Source: Ailanthus altissimus (Eukaryota > Streptophyta > Magnoliopsida > Sapindales > Simaroubaceae). Taken from it: a stretch of DNA of 64,000 bases. Below the pieces are notes generated by a model that was not told the DNA's origin, did no database searches, and worked only from the letters and a program-made list of their open reading frames with translations. Below are positions 10,126 to 23,496 of the stretch, one piece after another. Within the stretch, counting starts at the first letter, position 1. Each line of letters starts with the position of its first letter. Where the stretch lies: NCBI GenBank assembly GCA_946807835.1, contig OX327684.1, forward strand, positions 34,656,501-34,720,500, read 5' to 3'. The translations under genes and the position numbers were made by a program.

Positions 10126-11820
10126 CTCTCTTTACACAACTTTCTTATACTAAATTTTTTATTAACTTTTTATTTAATATACGTTTTAATTTATATTCGC
10201 TCATAATTGTTGAAGTACCAATTTTCAACATATACATATACATATTTCATGTGATTATATTATGAAATTCGATTATTATGTTAGTTTGATTTAATGAAGT
10301 GAGGAAATAAACAAAGAGTGATGATATCGTACCAATCTTGAAGATTTTTCATTTAATATCTTGGTTGAAACCAGATTCTTGGAAGTCGATTACAATTTTA
10401 TCACTTTGCACAATGTTGGTTCTTATGCAAAATAAATTATATTTTCAGCTTTTATTTGCATTCACTGAGATGTAATAAGATTATTTGAAGTTTACTTTTT
10501 CCATTCTTATTCTTAATTGGTAGGATCTTTGAGTCTCTACTCTTTTTTACTTTCTTCTGCTCTAAGATGATTGATGGACACCTTGCATTTAGCAGGTAGT
10601 TGTCAAGCACTGAGATGATGGGCCAAATTGACCTTTCCTGGAATCATGTTATTTATGAATATGCAAAAGCCTGAATCTTAAACAATTGCCTCTTACCTTG
10701 TCCTTTTGTGCTGCACGATGAATGTATCATTGGAGGTGTTAAGAGAAGAAATTCCTGTTTCCAAGGTTTTTATTCTCTGTCACAAGAGTTACATTGCTCA
10801 ATGCATCTCTTCTGTCAAGCACATTTTGGATACTCGAGGCTAATGATAAAGTTCCCATGTTTGAATTTACCTGTTGCTGCAATCACTGGCATGATGTTTC
10901 ACTTTACTATATGACGATTGGGAAGATAAGTAATTCCAAGGTAAGGACTGCAATTTGTTCACTGAGCCCCTTTAATATGAACTTGTGACACGTTTCTTAA
11001 TTCATTGCCAGAATAGTATAATCATAATTCACAAGGCAAAGTGCAAATGGGCCTGTACATTGAAGTTAGACAGATGGAGAGGCTTGTAAAATGCATGACG
11101 TGGATATTTTAGTATACCATTTGAAGTCATGGTATGTAAAGTTTAAGAAAGTCTTTTATGTTATTGTCTCAGTGAGGCTATCCACTCAAAATATGCTACC
11201 TAATTTATCTCAATCAAAGTTTTTTTTTTTTTGAAAAAGATTTATTTTAATCATTGTTATAATTGATTAATTTAAAAGTAAATGTATAAGTGGCATGTTT
11301 TTAGTGGATGATCTCATAATTGATGCAGTGGGACACCGTACACAACGTAGATATTCTAATATACTATTTGAAGTCATGGCATGTAAAGTTGATACTCTTT
11401 CGTTGTTCTCTTTTTTATTAGAAAATTTATATGCGTATAGGGCTTTTTGTTAAGTATGGTTGATGCTAATCTTAAATCTTGAAACATCTGTACAGGTTAT
11501 TTTATTGCAACTCTTGCATAACTGTTGAAGATCTATATGACGTAGATCCTTAGTATTATACTCTTGGGTCAGTGCAGTTCATGTCGAAGTGCTATTCTAC
11601 GGCAAAAAGGTTTAGCATCACCCCTTACGTGTAATTTGTTCTTTTCTAAAAAATTGAGATGGATTCTAGTGATTTAGAAATTCAATAGATATATCAAAAT
11701 ATTTTTGATGAAATTTAGAGAAAAAAAAGGTTATTGGGCTTAATTAATCTTGAGCTGGCCATCATAATTTAGTGTAACTTATTATAAGACTTTTGGGCCG
11801 AAGGTGAGTATGATCCCAAA
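10126..11820. other. Non-coding stretch with a 50-bp direct repeat
   Basis: No coding region was supported. A phrase of about 48 bases containing ATTTGAAGTCATGG is present at about 11097 and again, diverged, at about 11344 (spacing 247). A C/D-snoRNA-like phrase at 10614-10674 (ATGATGG...CTGA) lacks a terminal stem and was not called. The region could be exons and introns of a non-coding RNA starting near 8.25 kb, but nothing proves it. Confidence 0.3.
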
Positions 11821-12106
11821 CAGTTGTCACTTATTTTATGGGATATTAAAATTGTCACCCCCTAATATTTGCACAAGGTATATTTTGATAATAATTATAA
11901 TTATATTATCATCTTTTTATTTAATTTTTAAAAGTATCTTCAGAATTATGGAATTATATTTTTTTAATCATAAATAATTAAAATATTCTTAAAAAATAGG
12001 GTGTTTTTGTTTTTTAAAAAAAGTTAGTGTAAATATAATTTATATAAACCTCAGGGAGTGACAGTGTTAATACCCTTATTTTGCTCATGATTGCCAACTG
12101 CGCTAA
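11821..12106. mobile_element. MITE-like element with about 30-bp imperfect terminal inverted repeats
   Basis: The left end reads CAGTTGTCACTTATTTTATG, then TTGTCACCCCCTAA. The right end reads the inverse: GGGAGTGACAG..., CCCTTATTTT, ending CCAACTG. It is about 280 bp long with an AT-rich interior and no reading frame. Such short non-autonomous DNA elements are common in plant gene flanks, and this one lies about 300 bp upstream of the KEA promoter. The family cannot be assigned without a search. Confidence 0.5.
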
Positions 12107-12169
12107 CATTGTTTTTATCATTGAATTTTAGTGCAACAGGGCTCTTTTACAATTAGCCAGCCCTAACAA

Positions 12170-12600
12170 TATATTTTTTTATACAACGATCCAACTTCCA
12201 CGTCAGATTTTCAACAGAAGGGTTGGTTAGCTTCACGCGCTTCTGGCAAGAATGGAATAGAGTGGGCGCTGACGCTACGAAAGTACAAACAGATGTTTAC
12301 CACGTGGCCCACCCGACAACCTCACCTGGCCCCCTGACGATGGAAGTTTGTTTCACGAAGTTCAAATGCGAGTGGAGATAACTCCTTCCCTGGAATATCC
12401 CTAGCATATATGAATCTCCCGCACGCAAAGGTCATTCTCGTAAATTTCATTTCAGAAAGCAATAAAATAAAATAGTTTCCTAATTTTCGCACTCCTGGTC
12501 CTGAAACAAATTAAGAGGAGAGCGAAATGTTTTAACAAATAATAATTATAACATGCTCTCTTCGCTGCCTCTTAAGGACAAAATTAAAAGCGCCAACTTG
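12170..12600 (+). promoter_or_regulatory. Probable promoter of the KEA gene
   Basis: GC rises relative to the flanks. A G-box (CACGTG) lies at 12301-12306, bound by bZIP/bHLH factors in plants, and a TATA-like CATATATGAA at about 12406. Transcription would then start near 12440-12600. The start site itself cannot be read from sequence. Confidence 0.4.
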
Positions 12601-13104
12601 TTGATTCGTCACCAGTTCTGTCATTTTCTCCGAGAACTTTTCTCCTCACTCTGCCTTCGATTTTATCAGCTCTCCAGCCGCTCTCTTGCTCCTCGTGATC
12701 GGTAGCTTCATTCTCTTTCTATACTCCTTATTTATGTCAATATTTTTATCATATATTTTTGGATGTATTTATGCAATATTCATCTGTGTGGCGGGATTCC
12801 TGGTTTTGGGTCATTTAAGCCAAACTCTTTTTTTTTTTTTTAAATCTATTTATTTATTTTTTACTTCAGAAGAAGATTCAGTTCATTCAAATGGACGTAT
12901 CAGTTTTCTTACATTTGTTGACTTGCATATTTCACCAGGTGTTTGACTAAATGCCGATGAGAATATGTGAATTTACCTCGTAGACTGTATCTATAAGTAT
13001 TCAAGTGTATTTCATCAGGTGTTTGACTAAATGCGATGAGAGTATGTGGATTACCTCGTAGACTGTTTCTATAAGTATTCAAGTGCATTGACTGGCTTAG
13101 AGAA
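12601..13104 (+). promoter_or_regulatory. KEA 5' UTR with intron and an 80-bp duplication carrying the splice acceptor
   Basis: A CT-rich leader exon appears to end at 12701 (GATCG/GTAGC). The leader continues at one of two acceptors, because an 80-base segment (12931-13010) is repeated as a 78-base copy (13011-13088) and each begins TTCAYCAG, giving AG at 12937-12938 and 13017-13018. Use of the upstream acceptor adds about 80 bases and short upstream ORFs: ATGCCGATGAG at 12951 opens a 10-codon frame and the second copy opens a 2-codon and a 12-codon frame. Such uORFs usually lower translation. The main ATG is 13105. Confidence 0.65.
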
Positions 13105-16100
13105 ATGGATTTTGCTTGTGGTGTGCAGCAGCCTAATGTGTTTCTTACTGGTGAGGGTACAAGTTTCAGAATATCCGATGGATTAATTAATTCAAGGTTT
13201 AGATCCCAAGGTTTTAGTTATAATGTTTTCAATCGGAGGATTTTTTCAAAAGCCCGGTCCACGAGAAATGTAAGGAGAAGTATTTCATATACTGGCTGTT
13301 CAAATTCAAGTTTGGTTTTTAAAGGAAACTTTGATGGTAACTTGTGGGGTTCATCTACATACAAATCTTTGTTTTCTAGTTTTGATGATTCTTCTAAATT
13401 GTTAAGGGGAGTTACTTCAGGCTGTCAAGGTAATGATTCATTAGCATATATTGACGGAAATGGTCGAAATGTAGAGTCCATTGAAAGTGGTGATCAGGTA
13501 TCAAGAGTGGGGTCTGCTGATGGTCCAGAGACTAATAGAGTGGGCGAAGAAGAAAGGGAAGCAAAAGAAGATGTGGAAGCACGTACACTGGATGAATTCA
13601 CAGAATTGTTGATGAATGCCATGAAAGAACTAGAAGTTGCACAGCTAAATAGTAGTATGTTTGAGGAGAAGGCTCAGAGAATATCAGAAGCTGCAATAGC
13701 ATTGAAGGATGAAGCAGTAAATGCATGGAATGATGTTAATACTACACTTGATATGATTCAACAAATTGTGAATGAGGAGTGCAACGCCAAAGAAGCTGTT
13801 CAAAAAGCAACAATGGCTCTTTCTTTGGCTGAGGCGAGGCTTCAAGTGGCTGTAGAATCATTACAAGTTGCAAAGGGAGAGGATGATTCTCCAGAAGGTT
13901 CTAGAGAGGATGACACTATAAGTGATGATAAAGAAGAGGATGGAGTGCTATTGGCTGCTGAAAATGATATCAAGGAGTGTCAGGAAAATTTGGCAAATTG
14001 TGAGGTAGAGTTGAGATGGTTGCAGAGTAAGAAGGAAGAGTTGCAGAAGGAAGTGAATAGATTAAATGAGGTTGCGGAGAAAGCGCAGATGAATGCCTTG
14101 AAAGCTGAGGAGGAAGTAGCAAACATCATGCTATTGGCGGAGCAAGCTGTGGCTTTTGAGCTAGAGGCTACACAATGCTTGAATGATGCAGAGATTGCAT
14201 TACAGAGAGCAGAGAAGTCACTCTCCAGTTCTAACGTTGATATCTCTGAACGAACCAAAGGGTATGTCTCAGGTGGTGAGGCTACTTTTGAGGAGGAGAA
14301 GGTGGGTAGTACCACTGATGATGTTAACGTTGAAAGAGACAAAGATATGCCAATTAATGGGAATTGTTTAGTCAGTGAGTCATATGATATTTTATCTGAT
14401 AAAGTCAACCAGAACTCTGAGGAATTAACCAGATCTGATGAAATGAGTGATTGGGAGAATGGAAAGCTGAGTTTAGACTCTCCTAGAGAAGCTGAAGTGG
14501 AAGCAGAAAAGTCTCAGACTGTTGTTCAAATGAAAAAGCAGGAAACACAGAAAGATCTGACTAGAGAGAGTTCACACCTTAATTCTCCAAAGATGTTGCT
14601 GAAAAAATCTTCTCGTTTCTTTTCTGCATCATTCTTCTCTTTTACCGTAGATGGAACTGAGTTTACACCATCATCAGTTTTCCAGGGACTTATGGAGTCT
14701 GCAAGGAAGCAATTGCCTAAGCTGGTCCTTGGGTCTTTGCTTTTTGGAGCAGGGTACGTATTACTGTTGCGGCTTCATCATTTCATTATATTTTGTAAAA
14801 TTTCATTGCTGATTATTACTTAGTCATGCGAATGCTGAGTATGATTGACTTTGTGCTCCATACATCATCTGATATTACAGTGACATTTTAGTTTTCCCTA
14901 GAACTTGGGTAAGAAAATGTGCTGCTGGTTAATTAGGCCCAAACTCCAACGAAACATCATTAAAAGCCAGGCATTTTCAACATCCATTGAAGACAATTAT
15001 CTGTCTTTTTTTTTTTTTTCCTTTTTATTTGTATGATTACAATGATGTGAATTCCTGTTGCCTGAAGTTTATAGTTCCATTTCTCAGCTCTTCCGAAGGG
15101 TGTTTCTATTTAATTTTATTATTTGTTTCTTCTATTAGATTGTCTCATTTATTGTAAAGCTTGCCTTCCTTTGATCAAAAGATGTTGAATTGATCACAGA
15201 GTTGCCTTTTATGCTAATCGAGTAGAGAGAAACACTCTGCAGCTTCAACAACCAGATGTTATCACCACAAGTGTTGAGGAAGTTTCATCAAATGCAAAGC
15301 CTCTAATCCGACAATTACAGAAACTTCCTAAGAGTATTAAGAAACTGCTGGCAATGCTTCCACAGCAAAAGGCATGCGGTCATGCACCATTAACTTTTTT
15401 CTGTCTTCCATCTTAAGTCCAATATGATTGTTCATTTCTAACTGATTTGAATTTGATTTTTCTTAGATAAATGAGGAGGAAGCATCACTCTTTGACGTGT
15501 TGTGGTTACTGCTTGCAAGTGTAATATTTGTGCCTATATTTCAGAAAATACCTGGAGGTAACCGACTTCAATACCTTTTTTAATCTAATACATGCTTGTG
15601 TAATTTATGTGTTTATCGTTGTAGAATATCTCTGAATAAATAATTTATTACAAATCGGAGCTAGGGCGCTTTTCAAGAATGCATTTTATCTTCCTTACTT
15701 TTTCATCTACTGTGCTTTACCAAATTTAGCCCTGAAACAGTATGATAAACATGTTTGGTGCCTTGTCGCTCCTGATCAAGATGTGCATATATGATGGCTG
15801 GTTCTTGTCTAAATGCATGCTGATTTTGTACACTAGTAATTTACATGCATTTTCTTCAATGTTTAGGCAGTCCTGTTCTTGGTTATTTGGCTGCTGGTAT
15901 CTTGATTGGGCCTTATGGTCTTTCTATAATCCGTCATGTGCATGGGACAAAGGCAATAGCTGAATTTGGAGTCGTTTTCTTACTATTTAATATTGGGCTT
16001 GAGGTGATATTTCATTTTCTACATTCCTTCTTCTACCTTAACATTTGATCCTCACTGTAATGTAGAAAGCTAACTCTGAAGCGTTGTTTTTCATTTTATA

Positions 16101-19100
16101 GCTTTCGGTTGAAAGGCTAAGTTCCATGAAGAAATATGTTTTTGGATTAGGCTCTGCTCAGGTGATCTATAACTTCCAATTTTTATCTTCATTTCTCCTT
16201 GGCTGCAAACTAGTCTTGTCAGGTTCGGTTGATGCAAGCTTTTGAACTTAGATAATTTGTGCATAAAGCAGGTCTTGGTGACTGCAGCAGTGGTTGGTGT
16301 GGTTGCACATTTTGTTTCTGGGCAGCCAGGTCCTGCCGCAATTGTCATTGGAAATGGCCTGGCATTGTCTTCAACTGCTGTTGTCCTACAGGTATTGGTT
16401 GTGAACTGTTGTTACTTCAAATTTCTGTTATAATTACTTATACTTTTGCTCACCCGTTTTACCGGCAAAGAAACAGAACAGAAATGTGAGATACTTTAGA
16501 CATTTTTTTATTCTTGGTTTTTTTTGTTATTTCACCTCATCTTATATTCAAAATTCAAAAACATATATGATACTGCAAAATCACCGAAGTCAACTCCCTA
16601 TTGCATGTTTTATGATTAGTAACTTGGGAACTCCTTGGCTTATGGCTCCCGTCAAAGTTACCTTGCTAGGGAGGAGCTTGTTCTTAAATCAATTTTACAG
16701 TGGACCTTTCTGTCAAGAATATAAATGCCCATTAGTTCGTATCTCTTTGGCCTACCAATGAATTACTTTTCATGGATTTCTTTTGCAGGTTTTACAGGAA
16801 CGAGGAGAGAGCACGTCGCGACATGGACGTGCTACATTTTCTGTCCTACTTTTCCAGGTTAATCTTCAATTTCAAATGAAAGGAATAGTATTTACAAAGC
16901 ATTTTTAAAAAATTTAGTGTTGTGTTTAAGGGATTATGGTTCTTTTGGTCAGTTAGTATCCAAATGAACTTCTTTGAACAATTATTGATTGTGTATCCTT
17001 GCTTTTGTGATTTCCGCTGTGGCTTACCGGCATCTGTATCAAAGATGAAATTAAACTCTACTGCATCACAGGATGGTAATCAACATGGATATTAATATTC
17101 TACCGAAAAAACTATGGATATTTATATATTTGAATGTTTTGAGTCTCTGAACATCTGAAGCGAATTTCAGTACCATGTACATCAACATTACAATATCCTT
17201 TTATTTGGATGCATGTGAAGTTGTTTATACACACACATAAACATTTTCTTTTGTACCTTTGTTTATAGTGATTTGTAAAAAAATCTTCATTGTCTTACTC
17301 TTTAAGCTTCCTTTTGAAAGTTAATTAGTATACTTTTGTTTTGTGTTGAAACATGCTATTTGAAACATTTCCTCTTCTTTCTGTTATTTTCAGGACTTGG
17401 CTGTTGTGGTTTTGCTAATACTCATTCCTCTTATTTCACCAAATTCATCCAAAGGAGGGGTAAAGATTCTAATAATCTATCTGATTTCCAATATCTATCT
17501 TTCCTTTATCTCTTTGTTCTTTTCATGAGGTACCAATGTTCTGACCACATGTTTTCTGCCACTGTTCTTCGCTTACACATAGTTCTGAGGTTTGGATCAA
17601 AGGTCACTGATGAGCAACATCTATAATTTTATTACCCTAAAGATGTCTTAGATTCGAATTTCATCCAATCATATTCAATAGTATTTTATCCTTTTTCCTT
17701 GCAGCTCATACCTGCCATCTTCCTCACAATGGCATGTGATATCTACAATTGCTTATGTGTGCACATCTAAAATGGTCCTCTTGTAATTTTTTTGTAGAAT
17801 GGATTAAGTGCGCAACTTACTTAAGATATAATTTGCAAGTCAAAACATTGGTAAGAAACAGAAGCAGTTGGTATAGGTAAGATGAATCAGTGGATTCAGT
17901 CTTGGGTAAAATTTAAATACTACAACTTCTGTTAATGAATAAGTTGCCCTTACTACTCTGTCATCTCTCTCTCTCTCTCTGTGACTACAGTTGCAATGCT
18001 ACACTTTTATATGTTATAATGGTGGATTGAGATTCAGCCTTCAGTGTTTTGTTCCCTTTATTAGAAGCGAATATGTTTATAGATCAACCCCAAACTTCCA
18101 GATTGATTCTTTCTTTCTGCATGAAGAATTATCTATGTGCAATAAAAGCCTCTTATGAAGTGTGTATCAAAGATCAGATGATTAGTCCTAGTTTGCGTCT
18201 TAACATCTTCTGGTAGCTGTCATGATCATTGTTGCTGTTGTCATGATCATTGCTGCTGTTGTCATTGCTATTGTTGTTACTACCAGTCATGTCTGAATCA
18301 TGGGTTATGCAATCTGCTACATTGCAGATTGGTTTTCAAGCCATTGCTGAAGCTCTTGGAGTGGCTGCTGTGAAAGCAGCAGTTGCCATCACTGCCATAA
18401 TTGCTGGTGGACGGTTGGTAAGTCTTACATTTTTCAAGAAATCCTCTCTTGTGAAATCCAATTTGTTTTAATAACTTTTCTAAGACATCCTGTTAGTTTT
18501 ATTATATTGATAATTGTAATTATTTGGTCTGACAAGAAATTGTGAGACAGTTTTTATGAACTGGTAATGTACTCCAAGTGTATCATGTAAAATAGTTTGT
18601 TGTAAACTGGTAATGTACTCTCGAGTGTAACCTGTAATATTGTTTGGATGTTGTTCTCCGATTCTTCTGATTCAATGTGTTGATTGTTGAACCTTTCTAT
18701 TACTGTTGACTGGGTTGAGATTCAAACAATCCTGACACTGACACTACTTGTCAATAGCTGTTTCTTTGACCATATTATAACCTTCTAAGGGCCACTCTTC
18801 TAGAGAATGGATTTTATCTTGTGCTTCACAAATATATATTAGTTGATGCCACGGCACCTTTTTCTGTTTGAATTTTTTTAAGCTTCAGTTTTCTCAAGAT
18901 TGGTGAAGCTCAACATTAGTTGAGGTTTGCACATGATGAATGGATATGCCTTTTAGGGTTTGATTGTTTACTGTTAGATTTTGGCAAACATCCTTGGTAC
19001 AGAAATGCATGGGGCTCAGGGAAATTTTAGTTCTCAACTGTGTTCCTCTTCTCTGTTTTTCTTCGTGAGAGCATGAATTGTAGAGTTCATTCTTTGCTGG

Positions 19101-22100
19101 GACTTAAATTACAGGGTCTCCCATTCGCTTTTGCCTGTCAGAAAATAATGAAACTTGGTGCTTCCATTTATATTCCTTTTGTGTGGTTTGCAGCTGCTTC
19201 GACCGATCTATAAGCAAATTGCTGAAAATCGAAATGCGGAGATATTCTCTGCTAATACACTCCTTGTCATTCTGGGCACTAGTCTTCTTACAGCCAGGGT
19301 ATGAGAATGCCAATTATTGATTGTTCACATATATTTTGTGATGATGGTTCAAATCCTTGTCTTTTCCTGGAGCAGGCTGGACTTTCAATGGCACTGGGAG
19401 CATTTTTGGCTGGTTTGCTCCTTGCAGAAACTGAATTCTCTTTGCAGGTTGAATCTGATATTGCTCCTTATCGTGGCCTTCTATTGGGTCTCTTTTTCAT
19501 GACGGTAAATAATTTCAACTGCATCTTTATAACTTGCACTTTTATCTATTCAAATTTATGATTTCATTTCTTTAGGAGGAGAAGAGTGAAAGAAAAAATA
19601 ATTTTATTTATTTAGTTCTCAAGGATACTGGGTTGTTATCTACATGCAGACAATAATCTTGAGAGAACTTTTGGATATGAAATCCTGTCTACCATTTTAT
19701 TTTGAATGATCTACAGGCTATTTGGCCAGCTTCTAGAATGGATTTTTTTAGCTATTTTTTTCTTAAGTTAGATTAAGCTTGATCACGTCATATATTACAC
19801 TAATGAAATAGGAAGAATGATAATACTTGGTAACTTGGATTGTTTTGCTTTCTGCCTATTCTAATTGCTTCTAAACAAGGACACTCCACTTTATTCAATT
19901 AAGAGCAACATTTTGTGTCTTTTCAGGTTGGAATGTCAATTGATCCAAAACTTCTTGTTTCTAATTTTCCTGCCATTATGGGGGCACTAGGACTCTTAAT
20001 AGGTGGCAAGACGATATTGGTTGCTTTAGTTGGTAGACTCTTTGGCATGTCGATCATATCTGCAACTAGGGTTGGTCTCCTTCTTGCTCCTGGTGGAGAG
20101 TTTGCATTTGTGGCTTTTGGTGAAGCTGTGAACCAGGTTTTGTTTCCTACCAACTACGTTTTTTGCTTGTCAGATTCGTTGATTGCCATTTAATGGTTTA
20201 TTTATCTACGTCTCACATTCTTATTTTCTTTCTTTCATTTTGATCTGCGGGGCATTTGATTCAACATGATGTTAAAGCGTCTAATAGCAAGACCGTTGCT
20301 AACCTTTTGTTGGATTATATATGTACACACACACGTACTTGTTTAATTACACTTGACATATAGATAAGCCTAGTCATATTTCATGATAGGAAAATGGCGA
20401 GACGAAATTCATGTACTAGCCATATTTCCCATACTTCATTTAATACTTGCTAATTGGTTTTATATCCAGGGTATAATGTCTTCTCAGCTATCGTCTCTGC
20501 TGTTTCTTGTGGTGGGAATTTCAATGGCCCTCACACCGTGGCTAGCAGCTGGAGGCCAGTTAATTGCTTCTCGTTTTGAGCAGCATGATGTTCGAAGTTT
20601 ATTACCTGTTGAGAGTGAGGTAGGATGCATGAAGTTATTTAGTGAGCTTTTAAGGTTTATTGATCTGCAGAAATAGGCGTCTAGATTGGTATTGTTAGTT
20701 CATCAGAATTTAGTAACAGACAGAAAGATGCGATGCATTTCTGCTTAGAGTATCGTTATTTAAGGTCAGTTGATTACATCATCTTAATTTGGCGGCTATG
20801 GAAATTTTGGGTGACATTAGGGTCCCGAAAAGAATGAAAAAAGAAAAGAAAAAAGAAGTTTATTTTCATGTTGTCATTCTTTCAATTTGTTGGAACAGCA
20901 GAAAATGATAAAATGAATTATCTAATTGTGGTGCAAGTCAATTGTTTGCATGTGCTTACATCTTTAATAGGGTTAGTAACTGTTTGGGTTTCAAATAATA
21001 GAAGTTTGCAATTTCTTGATCAGTTTGTCTAAAAGAAATCAACAATTCAATTACTTATTTGGCCATAATTAGGTTCCTTCTTGAATAGTCACTGCTTAAA
21101 TTTGGATTAGAGGATTTCCAGGATGATTGAAGAATATGGAAATAGTTAAGATCAGTTAATTTATTTTACATAGGATTAGATTGTGTAATCTCACTACAAT
21201 TCTGCATATCAGACAAGTTACAATGATATGTTTCCACCAACTGTTGTAATATCTTTTAGTCCAATACCCTTTACCCTACAGAGAACATTGCCATGCATGT
21301 ACAATGTGTTCTGCATGACAAGTAATCAGATGATTATGCCATGTGATATCATGAAACTCATTAGCAAGTTGTCGCACTGGATGGTTGATGTTTTGTCTTT
21401 ACCAAGTTATTTGCATATATATCACTCTTCTGTGCTATATACTCTGGTTTTTTAAAAATATTAGTCTTTTCTGAAACTTAGTTCATGTTAAATATTTGGT
21501 TGTTGCCAGACTTTTTGTTCATATGCTAAATTATTACTTTGTTGTATGGTTTATTTGGTTTTTATATAAAATTCTTCTTGATTAACATCTCTCTGGAAAT
21601 GATTTTATTTCCAGACTGATGATTTGCAAGATCATATTATCATCTGTGGATTCGGACGTGTTGGCCAGGTGTTGATTTGATTTGTGGTTCTTATTTGATA
21701 AAATACGTTAACAGCATCCATTTCTGCTCTTAGTTTACAGTGTAATATTTATGTTTGGTTGGTTATAATTGCCGTACATTCTTTTATCAGATCATAGCTC
21801 AGCTTCTTTCAGAGCGGCTAATTCCATTTGTTGCTCTTGATGTGAGTAGGTAATCTATTCTCCATCCTTATTGCTTCCTCTCTTATTTATCTTCTTTTAC
21901 CTAGAGAAAAACAAGAAACACAAGAAAGTATCAACTACACATATTCGTGTATTGGGTGCATGCCTTTTTGGTTTTGGTTCTCACGGATTGGATATTTACT
22001 GTTCGGAATATTGCTTTCCAGAAGCAACTTACTTACGTGTCATTTAAGTTTCGTAATACATTTAGATATACCAATATGATATATCTTACACATTCCTAAA

Positions 22101-23496
22101 GTAGTGACTCAGACTGATCATCTTTGGTATGCAAGATTATTTTCTTTAAAATATATACATTGAAAATTTGAAATAATCACACTTTGGAGAACAAAAGGAA
22201 GATTCTTTATTTAATGTTGAAATGGCTGAGACTGTTATATAGAATATTGAGTAGGCAGATGGTGCAAATTTCAAGATGTGTTAAATTGAGATTTTCCTTT
22301 GTTTTCAGTGATAGAGTAGCAGTTGGGCGTGCCTTGGATCTTCCTGTATATTTTGGAGATGCTGGCAGCCGAGAGGTAAAGTATAGAAAGTCAAGAAAAA
22401 TGCTTACTTGCAGGATCAATTTCTGATGTGCTTCATATTGGGTTACTAGGTCCTCCATAAGGTTGGTGCTGAAAGAGCATGTGCTGCAGCAATAACCCTG
22501 GATACACCTGGTGCAAATTATAGAACTGTCTGGGCCTTGAGCAAGTATTTTCCTAATGTCAAGACTTTTGTCCGTGCTCACGATGTTGATCATGGCCTCA
22601 ATTTGGAAAAGGCTGGGGCATCAGCTGTAATTTTCTGATCTCTTATTGGATTCCCCTAAGAATATTATATTCATTCACATTCCACTGAAGCTAATCCTAA
22701 CCATGGTTGTGTAATGGAAATATGATTTGGAAGTTTTTCATAGATATCACCTCTCCTACATTGTATGTTGAGTTCCATTAACTTTTTGTTCCAAAATTTT
22801 TGCAGGTTGTCCCAGAGACCTTGGAACCAAGTTTGCAGTTAGCCGCTGCTGTTCTTGCACAGGTAAATACAAGATTCTTTTTTTTTAATTGAGTGAGAGT
22901 AAAATATGAGATTTGATGATGTTGAAAGTTATGTAGATCTGATTTTGAGATAGCAAGAAACTGAGTTAGCATCTTGGATACACCAGAAACTCCCATCTTA
23001 AGAAAAGTGTGATATAAATAATAGTAGCCAGATAAATGTATACAGGATAAAGTTTTATTGGACAGGTGTTCTAAAGATTGTTCCATGAGTTAGAGATGTG
23101 AACGACACCCACCATCGGGTTTTGAATGTCCTTTTATGCTCTTTTGTTTCCCTGTTTAGGCTAAACTGCCCATGTCAGAGATTGCAGCCACAATCAATGA
23201 ATTTAGAACTCGCCACCTGTCTGAGCTTACTGAGGTACTGAATTTTTTCAATAAGATTTTCTAGTTCAGTCCTTTATTTTGACTTAGTTATTGTAGATGT
23301 AAATACTTGTCTTTATCAAACATATGCACTTTGACATCGGAAGGATTATCTACAATTGTTTACATTTTTGCAGCTATGTGAAGCAAGTGGAAGCTCTCCT
23401 GGCTATGGGTTTTCTCGGGTAATGAGCAAACCGAAAGTTCAGTCACCAGATTCTTCTGATGAAAGCCAAATCACTGAGGGGACATTGGCAATATAA
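13105..23496 (+). CDS. KEA2: Plastid K+ efflux antiporter, KEA1/KEA2 type
   Basis: K+/H+ antiporter of the plastid inner envelope (CPA2 family), controlling stromal ion balance and plastid development. Coding exons: 13105-14753, 15200-15371, 15467-15557, 15867-16003, 16102-16161, 16272-16391, 16789-16857, 17394-17459, 18328-18417, 19194-19298, 19376-19504, 19927-20136, 20470-20619, 21615-21668, 21791-21849, 22309-22375, 22450-22626, 22806-22862, 23160-23234, 23374-23496. They join in frame to 1219 residues, close to known KEA1/KEA2 (about 1170-1190). In order: a Ser-rich transit region; coiled coils at about 155-258 and 280-372; membrane exchanger at about 610-1000 with [14 protein letters not shown] and the Gln766-Asp767 pair at an exon junction; an RCK/KTN nucleotide-binding domain from about 1020 with [12 protein letters not shown]; and the typical GTLAI end. 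Intron 15372-15466 has a GC donor. KEA1 and KEA2 cannot be told apart by eye. Confidence 0.95.
15372..15466 (+). other. Non-canonical GC-AG intron in the KEA gene
   Basis: Exon 15200-15371 ends CAAAAG and is followed by GCATGC, while the next exon starts after TTTTTCTTAG. Only this boundary keeps the frame ([14 protein letters not shown], matching the family). The nearby GT at 15379 would shift the frame. GC-AG introns make up around one per cent of plant introns. Confidence 0.85.
18227..18290 (+). repeat. Short trinucleotide-rich minisatellite in a KEA intron
   Basis: The phrase TCATGATCATTGYTGCTGTTG is repeated in tandem and followed by related GTT/ATT triplets, just before the exon at 18328. 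A (CT)n microsatellite also lies at about 17962-17980. Both are candidates for length polymorphism. Confidence 0.7.

Noticed and set aside
10614..10674. C/D-box snoRNA candidate (ATGATGG ... CTGA)
   Set aside because: The C box has a mismatch, no terminal stem pairs around the boxes and no clear C'/D' pair is present.
13980..14408. 142-codon minus-strand open frame inside KEA exon 2
   Set aside because: Antisense shadow of the coiled-coil coding sequence, Ser-rich from the complementary codons.
15379..15466. Normal GT donor for the KEA intron after exon 3
   Set aside because: It shifts the frame and breaks the conserved [11 protein letters not shown] segment, so the GC donor is preferred.
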